Both the position numbers and the translations under genes were made by a program. From Nitrincola tibetensis (GTDB lineage Bacteria; Pseudomonadota; Gammaproteobacteria; Pseudomonadales; Balneatricaceae), in the NCBI RefSeq assembly GCF_003284585.1, contig NZ_QKRX01000005.1:1-64000 (forward strand): DNA of 64,000 nucleotides. Direction: 5' to 3'. Of the stretch, positions 8,950 to 17,973 are shown in pieces. Below the pieces are notes generated by a model. The model did no database searches. It was not told the DNA's origin and worked only from the letters and a program-made list of their open reading frames with translations. The number at the start of each line of letters is the position of its first letter. Position 1 is the first letter of the stretch.

Positions 8950-9525
8950 TTATTTGCGAATACCTTCTATTATTAAGTCAAGATGGACTATTTCTGCAGC
9001 TGGGCCAAGATTAAAGTCAGCACCAAAATCAGGCAGGTTTAATTCCGCTGTTCCAATAAAGCCTGTTCTGTATCCGCCCCAAGGATCTTGACCTTCACCC
9101 ACTTTTTCGACTTGGATATCAACAGGCTGTGTTTGACCTAAGAAAGTAAGCTGGCCAGACATTACGCCTTTGCCATCGCCTAGATCTTCATATGAGGTGC
9201 TAACAAAGCGAGCTTCAGAAAATTGTCCAACATTAAAGAAATCAGAGCTACGAATATGACGATCTCGTTCAGCATGGTTACTATCGACAGACGCTGTGTT
9301 AATAACGACTTCTAAAGTTGTGTCTTCTGGACGGTCTGCATCATAGGAGTAAGTGCCTGAAAACTCGTTAAAGCGTCCTGCGACATAGCTGACACCTAGG
9401 TGATTAATTTTGAAATTAATGGACGCATGTGCGCCTTGAGTGTCGATAACATAATCAGCTGCAAAAATAGGGCTTGCAACTAAAGCACCTATCAGAGCAA
9501 AAGGCTTAAGTTTTTGAAAAATCAT
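8950..9525 (-). CDS. YceI family periplasmic lipid-binding protein
   Basis: 191 residues with a signal peptide cleaved near residue 22 (IFA before ADYVID), followed by the YceI lipocalin-like barrel. Visible hallmarks are AHASINFKINHLGVSYVAGRF, the HIRSSDFFNV motif, GQLTFLGQTQPV and TAELNLPDFG. The family binds isoprenoid-type lipids in the periplasm. Its start overlaps the stop of the cytochrome b561 gene (ATGA), and this b561-YceI pairing is common in gammaproteobacteria. Together they may link quinone or isoprenoid handling to electron transfer (inference). Confidence 0.92.
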   Translation of the reverse strand: MIFQKLKPFALIGALVASPIFAADYVIDTQGAHASINFKINHLGVSYVAGRFNEFSGTYSYDADRPEDTTLEVVINTASVDSNHAERDRHIRSSDFFNVGQFSEARFVSTSYEDLGDGKGVMSGQLTFLGQTQPVDIQVEKVGEGQDPWGGYRTGFIGTAELNLPDFGADFNLGPAAEIVHLDLIIEGIRK

Positions 9526-10091
9526 TGAGTGTCTCCTTTGATGCCCAGCATTCGGCTGAGCGTATTGTCTTTCGATATGTAATGATGTTTGAGAGCCGCT
9601 AACGCATGCAAACCTACTAAAATCATCATGAGTGTTGAAGCGTAGAAATGTATGTCACCAGCTAAATCTTCTTGCCTAGTGGCTAGAAAAGGCAAAGCAG
9701 GCACACTAAACCAATCAAACACCTGAATACTGCGTCCATCTGCCGTCGAGATCATGTAACCAGAGCTCACGACGATCATTAAAAGTAGATACAATGAGAT
9801 ATGACCTGCTTTAGCCGCTATAGTTTCCAGTGAACTCGATGAATGTATCAGAGGTTTTGGCATCATCGCTGACCAGATCAGTCGTATTATCAGTAGACAG
9901 GCAACTAAAATACCGATGCTGCGATGAATGTTTGGGTAGATACGATAGCCTGGGTCATAATAGCCTAGGGATACGATATACAATCCTAGAGGGTACATCC
10001 CCAAAATCGTTAGAGCCATTAGCCAATGAATACTGATACTGATCCAGCCATATGTCTCAGTTGTATTAACCCATGAACGCGTAAATTTCAT
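9522..10091 (-). CDS. Cytochrome b561 family protein
   Basis: 189 residues and four predicted membrane helices (about 20-38, 50-68, 88-108 and 145-165). Candidate haem-ligand histidines occur in ISIHWLMAL (H22), NIHRSIGI, AGHISLYLL and GLHALAALKHH. These are the features of the CybB-type di-haem b561 family, which transfers electrons between the quinone pool and periplasmic acceptors. It is the first gene of the cybB-yceI pair and is transcribed away from a LysR regulator 80 bases upstream, which may control it. Confidence 0.9.
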   Translation of the reverse strand: MKFTRSWVNTTETYGWISISIHWLMALTILGMYPLGLYIVSLGYYDPGYRIYPNIHRSIGILVACLLIIRLIWSAMMPKPLIHSSSSLETIAAKAGHISLYLLLMIVVSSGYMISTADGRSIQVFDWFSVPALPFLATRQEDLAGDIHFYASTLMMILVGLHALAALKHHYISKDNTLSRMLGIKGDTQ

Positions 10092-10171
10092 AATGTACCT
10101 TTGTTTAAGTTTCTATGCTTAGAGTAAAGCGTTCATGCTTATTCGTCTAATGCATTATTTGGATAGCCACT

Positions 10172-11101
10172 ATGCATAAAGTGAATTTTGCAAATTTGGA
10201 TTTGAATTTATTACGTGTTTTACATTGTTTGTTAGATGAAAAGCATGTGTCGAAGGCTGCTGACCGTTTGCATTTGAGTCAACCTGCCGTCAGTCGTGCT
10301 TTAGCTCGCCTAAGGGATAGCTTCAATGATCCACTGTTGGTGAGGACCGCTCAAGGTTATGCACTCAGTGCGCGAGCGGAGTCTATGCAATTGGAGTTGG
10401 CTGAGGTGCTGCGCTCCATTGATCGAATGATCGCTAAACCCATCTTTGATCCAGCGACAGATCGTGGCGTGATCAAAATGACGGGTTTAGATTTAGAGTT
10501 GGCGCTTTATGTCCCTCAATTGGTTCAGCGCATGCGAAAACTCGCCCCTTTTATGCATCTGGAAACCGTGCGGCAAGAGTTGGATAGCTTTTCGATGCTG
10601 GATAAGGACGATGTGCAGCTGAGTCTGAGTGGTCTAGAACCCATGACATCGGGCGGTAATTTTCATCGAGTGAAACTGGATACAATGCCAGTGGTCTGTT
10701 TGATGGATGAAGGTCATCCTCTTACCGGATCTGAGATGACGGCTGAAGATTATGCAAGTGCTCCACATGGCTTGGTTTCGATTACTGGGCGCGGGCCCGG
10801 CAGTATGGATCAAGTGCTTGAGGAAGTTGGGTTACAGCGAGAGGTTGTAGTGCGCTTAAGTGGTTTTATGTCTGTCGCCGATTATTGTGAAGGTACAGAT
10901 TTAGTCTTCACGTTACCTTTACGCTTGGCGCAGCGTATTTCGGCGGGTCGAAAATTGAAAATGTTACCTTTACCGACTGCACTTCAGCGAAACCCAGTGG
11001 CTTTTTATATTTATTGGCATGCGCGACACCATCATGACCCCCGACTGACGTGGGTACGTTCGCAGCTCTTGGAAATTACCCAAGAGCTGCCTCGCCTTTG
11101 A
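10172..11101 (+). CDS. LysR-family transcriptional regulator
   Basis: 309 residues. The N-terminal winged HTH covers about 8-67: LDLNLLRVLHCLLDEKHVSKAADRL, then LSQPAVSRALARLR. A co-inducer-binding domain of the LysR type follows (about 95-300). It is divergent from cybB-yceI across an 80-bp spacer, the classical arrangement for a LysR regulator and its target. The two ATGCAT copies at 10150-10155 and 10172-10177 are a possible but weak operator. The effector is unknown. The 3' end of the gene carries a perfect inverted repeat described separately. Confidence 0.9.
   Translation: MHKVNFANLDLNLLRVLHCLLDEKHVSKAADRLHLSQPAVSRALARLRDSFNDPLLVRTAQGYALSARAESMQLELAEVLRSIDRMIAKPIFDPATDRGVIKMTGLDLELALYVPQLVQRMRKLAPFMHLETVRQELDSFSMLDKDDVQLSLSGLEPMTSGGNFHRVKLDTMPVVCLMDEGHPLTGSEMTAEDYASAPHGLVSITGRGPGSMDQVLEEVGLQREVVVRLSGFMSVADYCEGTDLVFTLPLRLAQRISAGRKLKMLPLPTALQRNPVAFYIYWHARHHHDPRLTWVRSQLLEITQELPRL
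11062..11090. repeat. Perfect 11-bp inverted repeat inside the lysR 3' end
   Basis: GCAGCTCTTGG and CCAAGAGCTGC flank a 7-nt loop. The repeat lies within the last codons of lysR, 8-19 bases before the convergent lysR and dacB stops. No T run follows on either strand. It may be a coding-embedded transcription barrier or RNA 3'-end stabiliser for the convergent pair. Confidence 0.6.
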
Positions 11102-11108
11102 CGTCTAC

Positions 11109-12581
11109 CTAGCAACTGCCATCTCGTCTAGGCTGTTGATAAGCCCAGTCGACAATAAGTTGTTGCATGCGAGTGCCATGGCCTTGATGAGCTTCTGGAT
11201 GATTAATCATTAAGACCACCATGATATCTTCATCACAACGGCTGCGAACGTAACCACTAATTGCGGAGACTTGATTTAACAGTCCCGTTTTCAAATGCAT
11301 GCGTCCGGCCTTCGGATCGTTACGGTATTGGCGGCGTGTGGTGCCGTCCACTCCCGAAATTGACATGGATGACATAAATTCAGGGCGATAAGGACTTTTC
11401 CAGCCAGCCTCTAAAACCTGCCCTAATTGATTGGGCGTAATGCGAGCGGTTCGGCTGAGACCCGACCCATTCTCAATATAGAGCCCCGATGTATTGACGC
11501 CTGCATTTGCAAGCGCATTGCTTAGGGCTACTCGTGCTTTTTCGAGGGTGGCCGGTGCACCTAAGCGTTCTGCACCTAGGGTGAGCGCCATATGGCGTGT
11601 CATCACGTTATGACTCCATTTATTGGCGACCTTGATGAGATCCCCTAAGGGACGGGATGAGTGCACCATCACACGCTCGCCAGTCAACGGCGTACCTGAG
11701 TGAGAACGAATTTGGCCAGTGAGCTCTCCCCCCCATTGCGCCCAATGCAAACGGAAGAGCTCGGCGGCATTATAAGCAGGGTCGACAGCGCTTCTCAGAA
11801 GTTCATAAGGGCCGCATTGCACAGGATAACTTCCACTTAGCGTGACTTGGTTTCCTGTAACATCGTAACGTATACCCCGCTGCCAAGCATCGCAGCTACC
11901 TGACCCTCTAGTGAGTTGATTGTTGATGCGCAGGCCAGGTAAGGGAGGCTCAACTTCAACTCGAATCTGATTAGTGCTGTTCTCTGGAATAATATGGAAC
12001 TTTAACGCATTTGAGTTGACATGCAGAGCGTAAGGCAGTTGATTATAAGCTCTAAATGGTTGACCATCGAAGGCGCCAGGATCTCCCGCAGGAAGGTTAA
12101 AGTAGCTGTCATCTAAAATAACATTTCCTTCGATGCGTTTAAGTCCTGTTGTTCTTTGTAAGTCACGTAGCATGCGCCAGTGCTCTTCACTCACAAGTCC
12201 CGGGTCTCCAGTACCACGGATAATCAAATCGCCACGTAAAACGCCATTCACAATCGGTGCCGTTGTTCGTATTTCAGTGCGCCAAGTATAGTCTGGGCCT
12301 AGCTCCAAAAGAGCAGCAAGTGTCGTTGCCAATTTGATAGTTGATGCAGGGTTAAATAGCTTATCACTGTTATGACTCGCTAAAACCTGCGTGTCATTTG
12401 CGCGTTTAATCCATATACCCATTGAATCTAAGGGTAAAGATTGCGAGCGTATTGTTTGCTGTAAGCTTGATGGAAGGCTATCCGCATAGGTGATAGAGGA
12501 TAAGCTGGTGTAACCCACGAACAGGGAAGCAATTAGCAAAAAATGGCGAGTTTTTCTTAACATGTTGAGTGCTCTTATCAA
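11109..12581 (-). CDS. dacB: D-Ala-D-Ala carboxypeptidase/endopeptidase (PBP4 type)
   Basis: 490 residues, close to the 477 of E. coli DacB. It has a signal peptide (about 11-33) and the three penicillin-binding motifs: S80-x-x-K83 in the STIKL segment, SHN in KWSHNVMTRH (about 315) and KTG in HLKTGLLNQ (about 430). A long insertion domain lies between the first two motifs (about 95-290), as in PBP4. It trims or cleaves peptidoglycan cross-bridges in the periplasm. It converges on the LysR gene with 7 bases between stops and is divergent from the MCE operon. Confidence 0.94.
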   Translation of the reverse strand: MIRALNMLRKTRHFLLIASLFVGYTSLSSITYADSLPSSLQQTIRSQSLPLDSMGIWIKRANDTQVLASHNSDKLFNPASTIKLATTLAALLELGPDYTWRTEIRTTAPIVNGVLRGDLIIRGTGDPGLVSEEHWRMLRDLQRTTGLKRIEGNVILDDSYFNLPAGDPGAFDGQPFRAYNQLPYALHVNSNALKFHIIPENSTNQIRVEVEPPLPGLRINNQLTRGSGSCDAWQRGIRYDVTGNQVTLSGSYPVQCGPYELLRSAVDPAYNAAELFRLHWAQWGGELTGQIRSHSGTPLTGERVMVHSSRPLGDLIKVANKWSHNVMTRHMALTLGAERLGAPATLEKARVALSNALANAGVNTSGLYIENGSGLSRTARITPNQLGQVLEAGWKSPYRPEFMSSMSISGVDGTTRRQYRNDPKAGRMHLKTGLLNQVSAISGYVRSRCDEDIMVVLMINHPEAHQGHGTRMQQLIVDWAYQQPRRDGSC

Positions 12582-12721
12582 TCCATTTGAGTAATAATCA
12601 TCTCTGTATCATACAGATATTGCGTGATCTCTGTCAGCGCCAAATACACATATAGGCAAACACTGTGGTACTCTTTCATAAGAATACTTAAATATGACAA
12701 ATGGTTAGGGGAAAGAGGCCT

Positions 12722-14077
12722 ATGCGAGTAAGCCAACGCATGCGTTTAGGGATTGAATATGTGAATGTCATTCTTCCTTTTATTCTTCTTGGTGCCGTGC
12801 TCTTCGCAATTGCTTGGCCGTTTGTAGAGCCTGCTCCGCCAGAACGTTTTACCCTGTCCACGGGGGCGAGTGGCGGGGCGTATGAGCAAACAGGGCGCCG
12901 ATATGCCGATGCGTTTGAACAGGCAGGTTTTGAATTACACATTGTTCCCAGTGCTGGATCGGTTGAAAACTGGCAACGTCTCTTACGCAAGGAAGTCGAT
13001 GCTGCATTGGTTCAGAGCGGCACCCTGCCTGAGGGTCAGGCTCTCCAAGACGTTCAAGCCGTCGTGAGCATTGCCTTAGAGCCATTGTGGGTTTTTTATC
13101 GATTAGATACCCGATCAGCTACTGCAGACCCTCTTGCACGGTTAAGTGATCTGAGTGGAAAACGAATTGCTATAGGTGCAGAAGGCAGCGGTACTCAACG
13201 ATTGGTGAGTTCACTGTTAAATGAAGTGGGTATGTATGGAACCCTAACGCAAGGCACCGAGTTGGTTAGTCTAGGCGGGCGAGAAGCGGTTGAGGCCTTG
13301 CGCAGCGGGCAGGTCGATGCCGCCGCCTTTGTGATGTCACCTGATGCCCCTTTAATGACTGATTTGTTGTTAGACCCGAATCTACACGTGCTGGATTTTA
13401 AGCGTGCTGAAGCGATTGCTCGTCGTTTGCCTTATCTAACGGCGGTTGTATTGCATCAAGGTGTCGTTGACTTAAAAAAGAATTTACCACAAAGGGATAT
13501 TCACTTATTAGCCGCTTCTACGTATTTGGCCATTCATCGTGAGACACATCGTTCGATCGTCCAGTTATTGATTGAGGCAGCCAAACGTGATCAAACACGC
13601 TTAAGCTTGTTGGCGGAACCTGGGTATTTTCCCTCCTTGAGTCATATTGATTTACCCATTGCATCTGAAGCCGACTATTTTTTTCAGCGTGGCCCTAATA
13701 TTCTACATCGACACTTACCCTTCTGGTTGGCATCATTGGTGGATCGCTTAGCCATATTGATCATTCCACTGCTGGCGATCATGATTCCACTTTTCCGAGT
13801 GGCCCCGCCGGCACTTCGCTGGCGTGTACGCCGACGTATTTATCGTTGGTATAAAAAGTTGCGTGTGATTGATGCTGATTTAATGCGCTCCGATACACCA
13901 ATGGAGCTGATTCAACAGGATTTGAAACTGGTCAGTCACTTCGAGGATGATGTGGCAAATACGGATGTTCCTTTATCCTATATGGAAGAATTTTATAATT
14001 TACGTTTACATGTTGCCTACATAAGAGAAAGGTTAGAGCGTCGTTTAGCTCAGTTGGAGGATACACATGGCACTTAG
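12722..14077 (+). CDS. Membrane-anchored TAXI-family solute-binding protein
   Basis: 451 residues. An N-terminal membrane segment (about 13-33) precedes a TAXI-type periplasmic binding domain, recognised from FTLSTGASGGAYEQTG (about 42-57), then SVENWQRLLRKEVDAALVQSG and AIGAEGSGTQRLV. A second membrane segment (about 338-360) and a basic cytoplasmic tail of about 90 residues follow. TAXI proteins normally feed TRAP transporters, but no TRAP permease gene is present. I start at 12722 because AGGGGAAAGAGG lies just upstream; an in-frame ATG at 12701 lacks this. The stop overlaps the next gene by 11 bases, tying it to the MCE system. Confidence 0.85.
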   Translation: MRVSQRMRLGIEYVNVILPFILLGAVLFAIAWPFVEPAPPERFTLSTGASGGAYEQTGRRYADAFEQAGFELHIVPSAGSVENWQRLLRKEVDAALVQSGTLPEGQALQDVQAVVSIALEPLWVFYRLDTRSATADPLARLSDLSGKRIAIGAEGSGTQRLVSSLLNEVGMYGTLTQGTELVSLGGREAVEALRSGQVDAAAFVMSPDAPLMTDLLLDPNLHVLDFKRAEAIARRLPYLTAVVLHQGVVDLKKNLPQRDIHLLAASTYLAIHRETHRSIVQLLIEAAKRDQTRLSLLAEPGYFPSLSHIDLPIASEADYFFQRGPNILHRHLPFWLASLVDRLAILIIPLLAIMIPLFRVAPPALRWRVRRRIYRWYKKLRVIDADLMRSDTPMELIQQDLKLVSHFEDDVANTDVPLSYMEEFYNLRLHVAYIRERLERRLAQLEDTHGT

Positions 14078-15167
14078 CCATAAAACCGAACTACCGACCT
14101 TGGTCCTGAGGGATCAAGGCTATTGTTTGACTGGGCACTGGACCACACATCATATTCAAGCTCTTCAGCGTGTAGGTCTCCCTCGCTTAAAAGGTGGTAC
14201 GATTGATTGGTATTCAGAGATTCAGTCTTTGGATACGAATGGTGCTGTTTTTTTACTAAAGCTGATTAAAAACAATGGATCTGTCTGGCCAAAAGGATTA
14301 TCAACGGCACATGAGCGATTGTTAAACTATGTGGATCAGTATGCGATAGAGGTGCCGGCAAAAGCACCTGAGTTAAATATGCTGGCAGATATCGGTTATC
14401 GTGCGACACAAACGCTGGGACACGGGCGCGAATTGCTGGAATTTTTTGGTCGACTGTCGGCATTGCTGTTCAGCTTGTTGCTTAACCCACGTCAATTAAA
14501 AATTAAGATGCTGTTGGATGTTGTGCAGCGCGACGGTTTGCATGCCGTGCCTATTATTGCTCTTCTAGCATTTCTGTTGGGGGCGGTGATTGCCTATCAA
14601 GGTGGATTGCAGTTGGCGACCTATGGCGCCAATATTTTTATTGTTGAGCTGGTTTCATTAACCATGCTAAGAGAGCTTGCCCCTCTGATCTGTGCAATTA
14701 TTGTGGCTGGGCGTTCGGGCTCCTCTTACGCCGCGCAATTGGCGACGATGCAAATGAACCAGGAGGTTTTGGCTTTACGCAGTTTGGGGCAGGACCCTTT
14801 TGCCTGGCTTATTTTACCAAAGCTGCTGGGGTTAATGCTGGTCATGCCGTTATTGACCCTATTGTCTATGTTTGCCGGTATAGCAGGTGGGATGGTCGTC
14901 GCATCCTTGCAATTAGGCTTGAGCCCTCTTGAGTTCCTGCAAAGGTTTGGAACGGAAGTGGGCGTAATCCATGTATGGGTAGGTTTGATTAAGGCCCCTG
15001 TGTTTGCTTTGCTGATTGTTAATGTAGGTTGTATGCAAGGCTTATTGGCAAAAGGTGGCGCTGAAGCGGTTGGGCATAGTACGACACGAAGTGTGGTACA
15101 GGGGATTTTTTTGGTCATTATTGCCGATGCATTGTTTTCGGTATTGTTTGCACAACTAGGTTGGTAG
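14067..15167 (+). CDS. MlaE-like ABC permease with N-terminal STAS-like domain
   Basis: 366 residues. The first 110 residues are soluble and STAS-like, with the segment IDWYSEIQSLDTNGAVFLLK. The rest is an MlaE/YrbE permease with five to six membrane helices and the family signature LRELAPLICAIIVAGRSGSSYAAQLATM (given in two parts of the same helix-loop, about 198-226), then MQMNQEVLALRSLGQDP. With the ATPase and MCE protein downstream it forms an inner-membrane lipid transporter. It starts inside the TAXI gene, with GGAGG 6 bases upstream, so it is translationally coupled. Confidence 0.92.
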   Translation: MALSHKTELPTLVLRDQGYCLTGHWTTHHIQALQRVGLPRLKGGTIDWYSEIQSLDTNGAVFLLKLIKNNGSVWPKGLSTAHERLLNYVDQYAIEVPAKAPELNMLADIGYRATQTLGHGRELLEFFGRLSALLFSLLLNPRQLKIKMLLDVVQRDGLHAVPIIALLAFLLGAVIAYQGGLQLATYGANIFIVELVSLTMLRELAPLICAIIVAGRSGSSYAAQLATMQMNQEVLALRSLGQDPFAWLILPKLLGLMLVMPLLTLLSMFAGIAGGMVVASLQLGLSPLEFLQRFGTEVGVIHVWVGLIKAPVFALLIVNVGCMQGLLAKGGAEAVGHSTTRSVVQGIFLVIIADALFSVLFAQLGW

Positions 15168-15183
15168 CCTCCAGAGGAAATGA

Positions 15184-15948
15184 ATGACTGTCGTCAATCT
15201 TAAGGACATATGTACACGATTTGGGACGCATGAAGTCCATCGGGATTTATCTTTGACAGTAGAAAAAGGTGAACGCCTTGCATTGGTTGGAGGGAGTGGA
15301 TGCGGTAAGTCGGTTTTGCTGAGTGAAATTGCGTTGCTTCGTCAACCTGATGCAGGCGATATTGAGCTATTTGGGCTTAGCCTGCAGTCATTGAATCAAT
15401 CAGGCATGGCGCACTTACGTAAACAAATAGGCATGATGTTTCAGCAGGGAGCTCTGTTTAGCAGTTTGACCGTTCTTGAAAACATTATTTTGCCTCTTAG
15501 AGAGCATCAGCGTTTATCTGAGTCACATTTGCAAGAGTTGGCGATGTTAAAACTAAAACTGACGGGCCTTCCAGATATAGCTGCTTGGAAATACCCTCAA
15601 GAACTCAGTGGTGGCATGCTAAAGCGTGCTGCAGTGGCGCGCGCCTTGGCACTAGATCCAGCCTTATTATTGCTGGATGAACCAACTGCTGGACTTGATC
15701 CAGCAGGGGCGAGTGATTTTGACGAAATGCTGTTAGAGTTGCATGCAACCTTAGATTTGACCTTAATTCTAGTCACGCATGATTTGGATTCCTTGTGGCG
15801 AGTGACCAGCCATGTTGCTTTTCTAGGTGAAAAAAGAGTGTTAGCGAAGCAACCCATGTCTGTATTGTCAGAAAATTCACACCCAGATATTCAGCATTAT
15901 TTTAGTAATACCCGCGCTCGCCGTGCGGCGATAGAACTGGAGAATTAA
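15184..15948 (+). CDS. MlaF-like ABC transporter ATPase
   Basis: 254 residues with all ABC ATPase motifs: Walker A GGSGCGKS (36-43), Q-loop in GMMFQQGALFSSL, signature LSGGMLKRAAVARAL (about 139-153), Walker B LLLLDEPTAGLDPAG and the switch His in VTHD. The GMLKR signature and FQQGALFSSLTV Q-loop are those of the Mkl/MlaF subfamily, which powers MCE lipid transporters. It follows the permease by 16 bases. Confidence 0.94.
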   Translation: MTVVNLKDICTRFGTHEVHRDLSLTVEKGERLALVGGSGCGKSVLLSEIALLRQPDAGDIELFGLSLQSLNQSGMAHLRKQIGMMFQQGALFSSLTVLENIILPLREHQRLSESHLQELAMLKLKLTGLPDIAAWKYPQELSGGMLKRAAVARALALDPALLLLDEPTAGLDPAGASDFDEMLLELHATLDLTLILVTHDLDSLWRVTSHVAFLGEKRVLAKQPMSVLSENSHPDIQHYFSNTRARRAAIELEN

Positions 15949-15953
15949 GTCTA

Positions 15954-16853
15954 ATGAACCCTCGTATTAACTATACACTCGTGGGTGTGTTTGTCGTGTT
16001 CTTAACCCTAGCAGGTTTAGGCTTGCTGGCTTGGTTATCCCAAGATACACGACAGCTTCAGCGTCAGCCGTATGTGACGTATTTTAGCGAGTCCGTCGCA
16101 GGTTTGAATGAGCGTGCGACGGTACGTTACTTAGGCGTTCCTGTGGGAATAGTGGAGCGAATCTCTCTTGACTTAGAGGTAGAGGGGCGAGTGCGTTTAG
16201 ATCTTCGTATCGATCCAGACACACCTATCCGAGAAAGCTCGGTTGCAACGCTTCAAAATCAAGGTATTACAGGTTTGTTGTTTGTCGAAATTAGCAGTGG
16301 GAATGCAGACAGCCCACGTCTTAAAACGTCGGCAGACCAGCCGGCTGTGATCACAAGTCAAGCGTCTCGTTTGTTGCAGATTGCAGATGCTTTAGGTGAG
16401 TCCTTGGGGCAAGTAAATGAGCTGATTCAAAATCTGAACAATCTAACATTTCAAATCAGTCTATTAACGGATGCAGAAATGCGAGATAAAATTGGCTCAC
16501 TATTAGACAGTGTGGTTCGATTAACAACGAGTTTGGATGTGCAGTTGGACTCCTTGGATTTGCAGGTCTATGCAGATTTGGCGCATTCACTGATTCAGTT
16601 GAGTGATGAAATGCAACAGCAGTTGGTTCGTATACCCGATAGTGTTGATGGGATGGGCCGCCAAGTGCAAGAAAGTCTAGAGCAAGCAGGTCGACAGCTC
16701 GCGTTAATCTCAAGAGACAGTCAAGCAACGGCACGACAGGTCTCACCTGTGCTATCTGAATTGGAAACTCTGTTGGAATTATTAAATCGAGATACAAATG
16801 TTTGGCTGAAGGGGGCTGGTAAAAGGCCTCCTGGGCCTGGAGAAACCCCATGA
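15954..16853 (+). CDS. MlaD/MCE-domain periplasmic protein
   Basis: 299 residues. One N-terminal membrane helix (about 8-27) anchors the protein. The MCE domain (about 38-118) shows VTYFSESVAGLNERATVRYLG and GVPVGIV followed by VATLQNQGITGLLFVEI. A long helical and coiled C-terminal region (about 135-285) is longer than in E. coli MlaD (183 aa) and more like PqiB- or Mycobacterium-type MCE proteins with extended helices. It should form the hexameric ring or tube that shuttles lipids between membranes. Confidence 0.92.
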   Translation: MNPRINYTLVGVFVVFLTLAGLGLLAWLSQDTRQLQRQPYVTYFSESVAGLNERATVRYLGVPVGIVERISLDLEVEGRVRLDLRIDPDTPIRESSVATLQNQGITGLLFVEISSGNADSPRLKTSADQPAVITSQASRLLQIADALGESLGQVNELIQNLNNLTFQISLLTDAEMRDKIGSLLDSVVRLTTSLDVQLDSLDLQVYADLAHSLIQLSDEMQQQLVRIPDSVDGMGRQVQESLEQAGRQLALISRDSQATARQVSPVLSELETLLELLNRDTNVWLKGAGKRPPGPGETP

Positions 16854-17452
16854 AATACCTTCGCCATATTGTCAGTGTCTTTTTGCTCAGCGCAATAGTG
16901 AGTGGCTGTGCCTTGCTACCTGAGTCAGGCAATGCGCCAGTTCAATTGCAGTTAATGCCCTTGCTGCAAGAGAGTCGCAGGAATGTCGTCGAGGGAATCG
17001 ATACGCCCGTGTTAGTGATAGAGCGACCCCAGTCCACGGCTGCATTAAATGGCCGTGCCATTTGGTTTCAGTCGGGACTTAATCAGCTCAGCCCTTTCCG
17101 TGACCATATTTGGAGTGAGTCTTTACCACAACAGATAGAGCATTTAAGTATCGATTATTTGTCTGGGCGTTTGTCTCAGGTCAGTGTCCATATGGACAGG
17201 CCGGGTATAGACTCAGACTATCGGTTACGAATTCATTTGCATCAATGGCATTTAGATCAAACCTCTCAACGTTTGTTGGTGGTGATCCATGCCGATTTAT
17301 TGCGTGCGGATGGTCAGCGAGTTGTCAGTTGGCAATGGCAGCACTCAGAAGCTTTGATGGAGGTCAGTGCTCCAGGGTTGGCCGCCGCCGGACAGGTGTG
17401 GCTGCAAAAATGGTTAGATCAGGTTGCCGATGGACTACAAGAGTATTTATAA
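16850..17452 (+). CDS. ABC-type transport auxiliary lipoprotein (PqiC-like)
   Basis: 200 residues with a lipoprotein signal peptide. The lipobox VSGC has the modified Cys at position 20. The rest fits the auxiliary lipoprotein family that partners MCE transporters (PqiC/YmbA type), with the expected IWFQSGLNQLSPFRDHIWSE region. It is probably attached to the outer membrane and docks the MCE tube. Its ATG overlaps the stop of the MCE gene by 4 bases, so it belongs to the same transcript. Confidence 0.88.
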   Translation: MKYLRHIVSVFLLSAIVSGCALLPESGNAPVQLQLMPLLQESRRNVVEGIDTPVLVIERPQSTAALNGRAIWFQSGLNQLSPFRDHIWSESLPQQIEHLSIDYLSGRLSQVSVHMDRPGIDSDYRLRIHLHQWHLDQTSQRLLVVIHADLLRADGQRVVSWQWQHSEALMEVSAPGLAAAGQVWLQKWLDQVADGLQEYL

Positions 17453-17493
17453 CCAAGGTGCATTAAAGTGTGACTTGTGCACAGGAGAATAGA

Positions 17494-17922
17494 ATGAGTA
17501 CGACTTTACCCCCAATGCGTCAATTGAGTGAACATCTGCGCACGGCTGCGCAACTTTCGTCAGATGAGGTTAAGGCCTTAGCTGCGCAGGGTGTTAAAAC
17601 CCTGATTTGCAACCGTCCAGATGGAGAAGAGGAAGGTCAGCCCAGTGCGGAGTCAATGCGCACTTTGGTGGAGTCTTTGGGAATGAATTGGTACTTTTTA
17701 CCCGTTGTTTCAGGGCAAGTGATGGACGAACAAGGTGATGCGTTTGGCGAAATACTCGCTAAAGCTGAAGCACCGGTAGTGGCCTATTGTCGAACAGGCG
17801 CACGTTGCGGTTGTCTATGGGCGTTGAGTCTACGACATGAGCGCAGTGGTGAACGTTTGGTTGAGGCGTTGAAGTTGGCTGGATACGATATGCCAGATTT
17901 CTTTAAGCGCCTCCAAGGATAA
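17494..17922 (+). CDS. DUF442 / TIGR01244 family phosphatase- or sulfurtransferase-like protein
   Basis: 142 residues. The fold is that of dual-specificity phosphatases, and the active-site loop YCRTGARC matches the C-x4-R loop of the DUF442 family (beta-lactamase-hydrolase-like, TIGR01244). The order is as usual: an N-terminal QLSEHLRTAAQLS, then VKTLICNRPDGEE, then the loop near 107-114. An extra Cys follows the loop Arg, and another Cys is two residues later (GARCGC). An in-frame GTG lies at 17470, but the ATG at 17494 has AGGAG upstream. It sits between the MCE lipoprotein and the SulP transporter, a pairing known for this family. The enzymatic activity is not certain. Confidence 0.85.
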   Translation: MSTTLPPMRQLSEHLRTAAQLSSDEVKALAAQGVKTLICNRPDGEEEGQPSAESMRTLVESLGMNWYFLPVVSGQVMDEQGDAFGEILAKAEAPVVAYCRTGARCGCLWALSLRHERSGERLVEALKLAGYDMPDFFKRLQG

Positions 17923-17973
17923 AGATTTGAATGAATCCTCCTGCACCTGATAAGGCGGTCTGGATGTCACTGG

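Noticed and set aside
10150-10177. Paired ATGCAT as a LysR operator
   Set aside because: The second copy overlaps the lysR start codon and the spacing is not of T-N11-A type; kept only as a weak remark.
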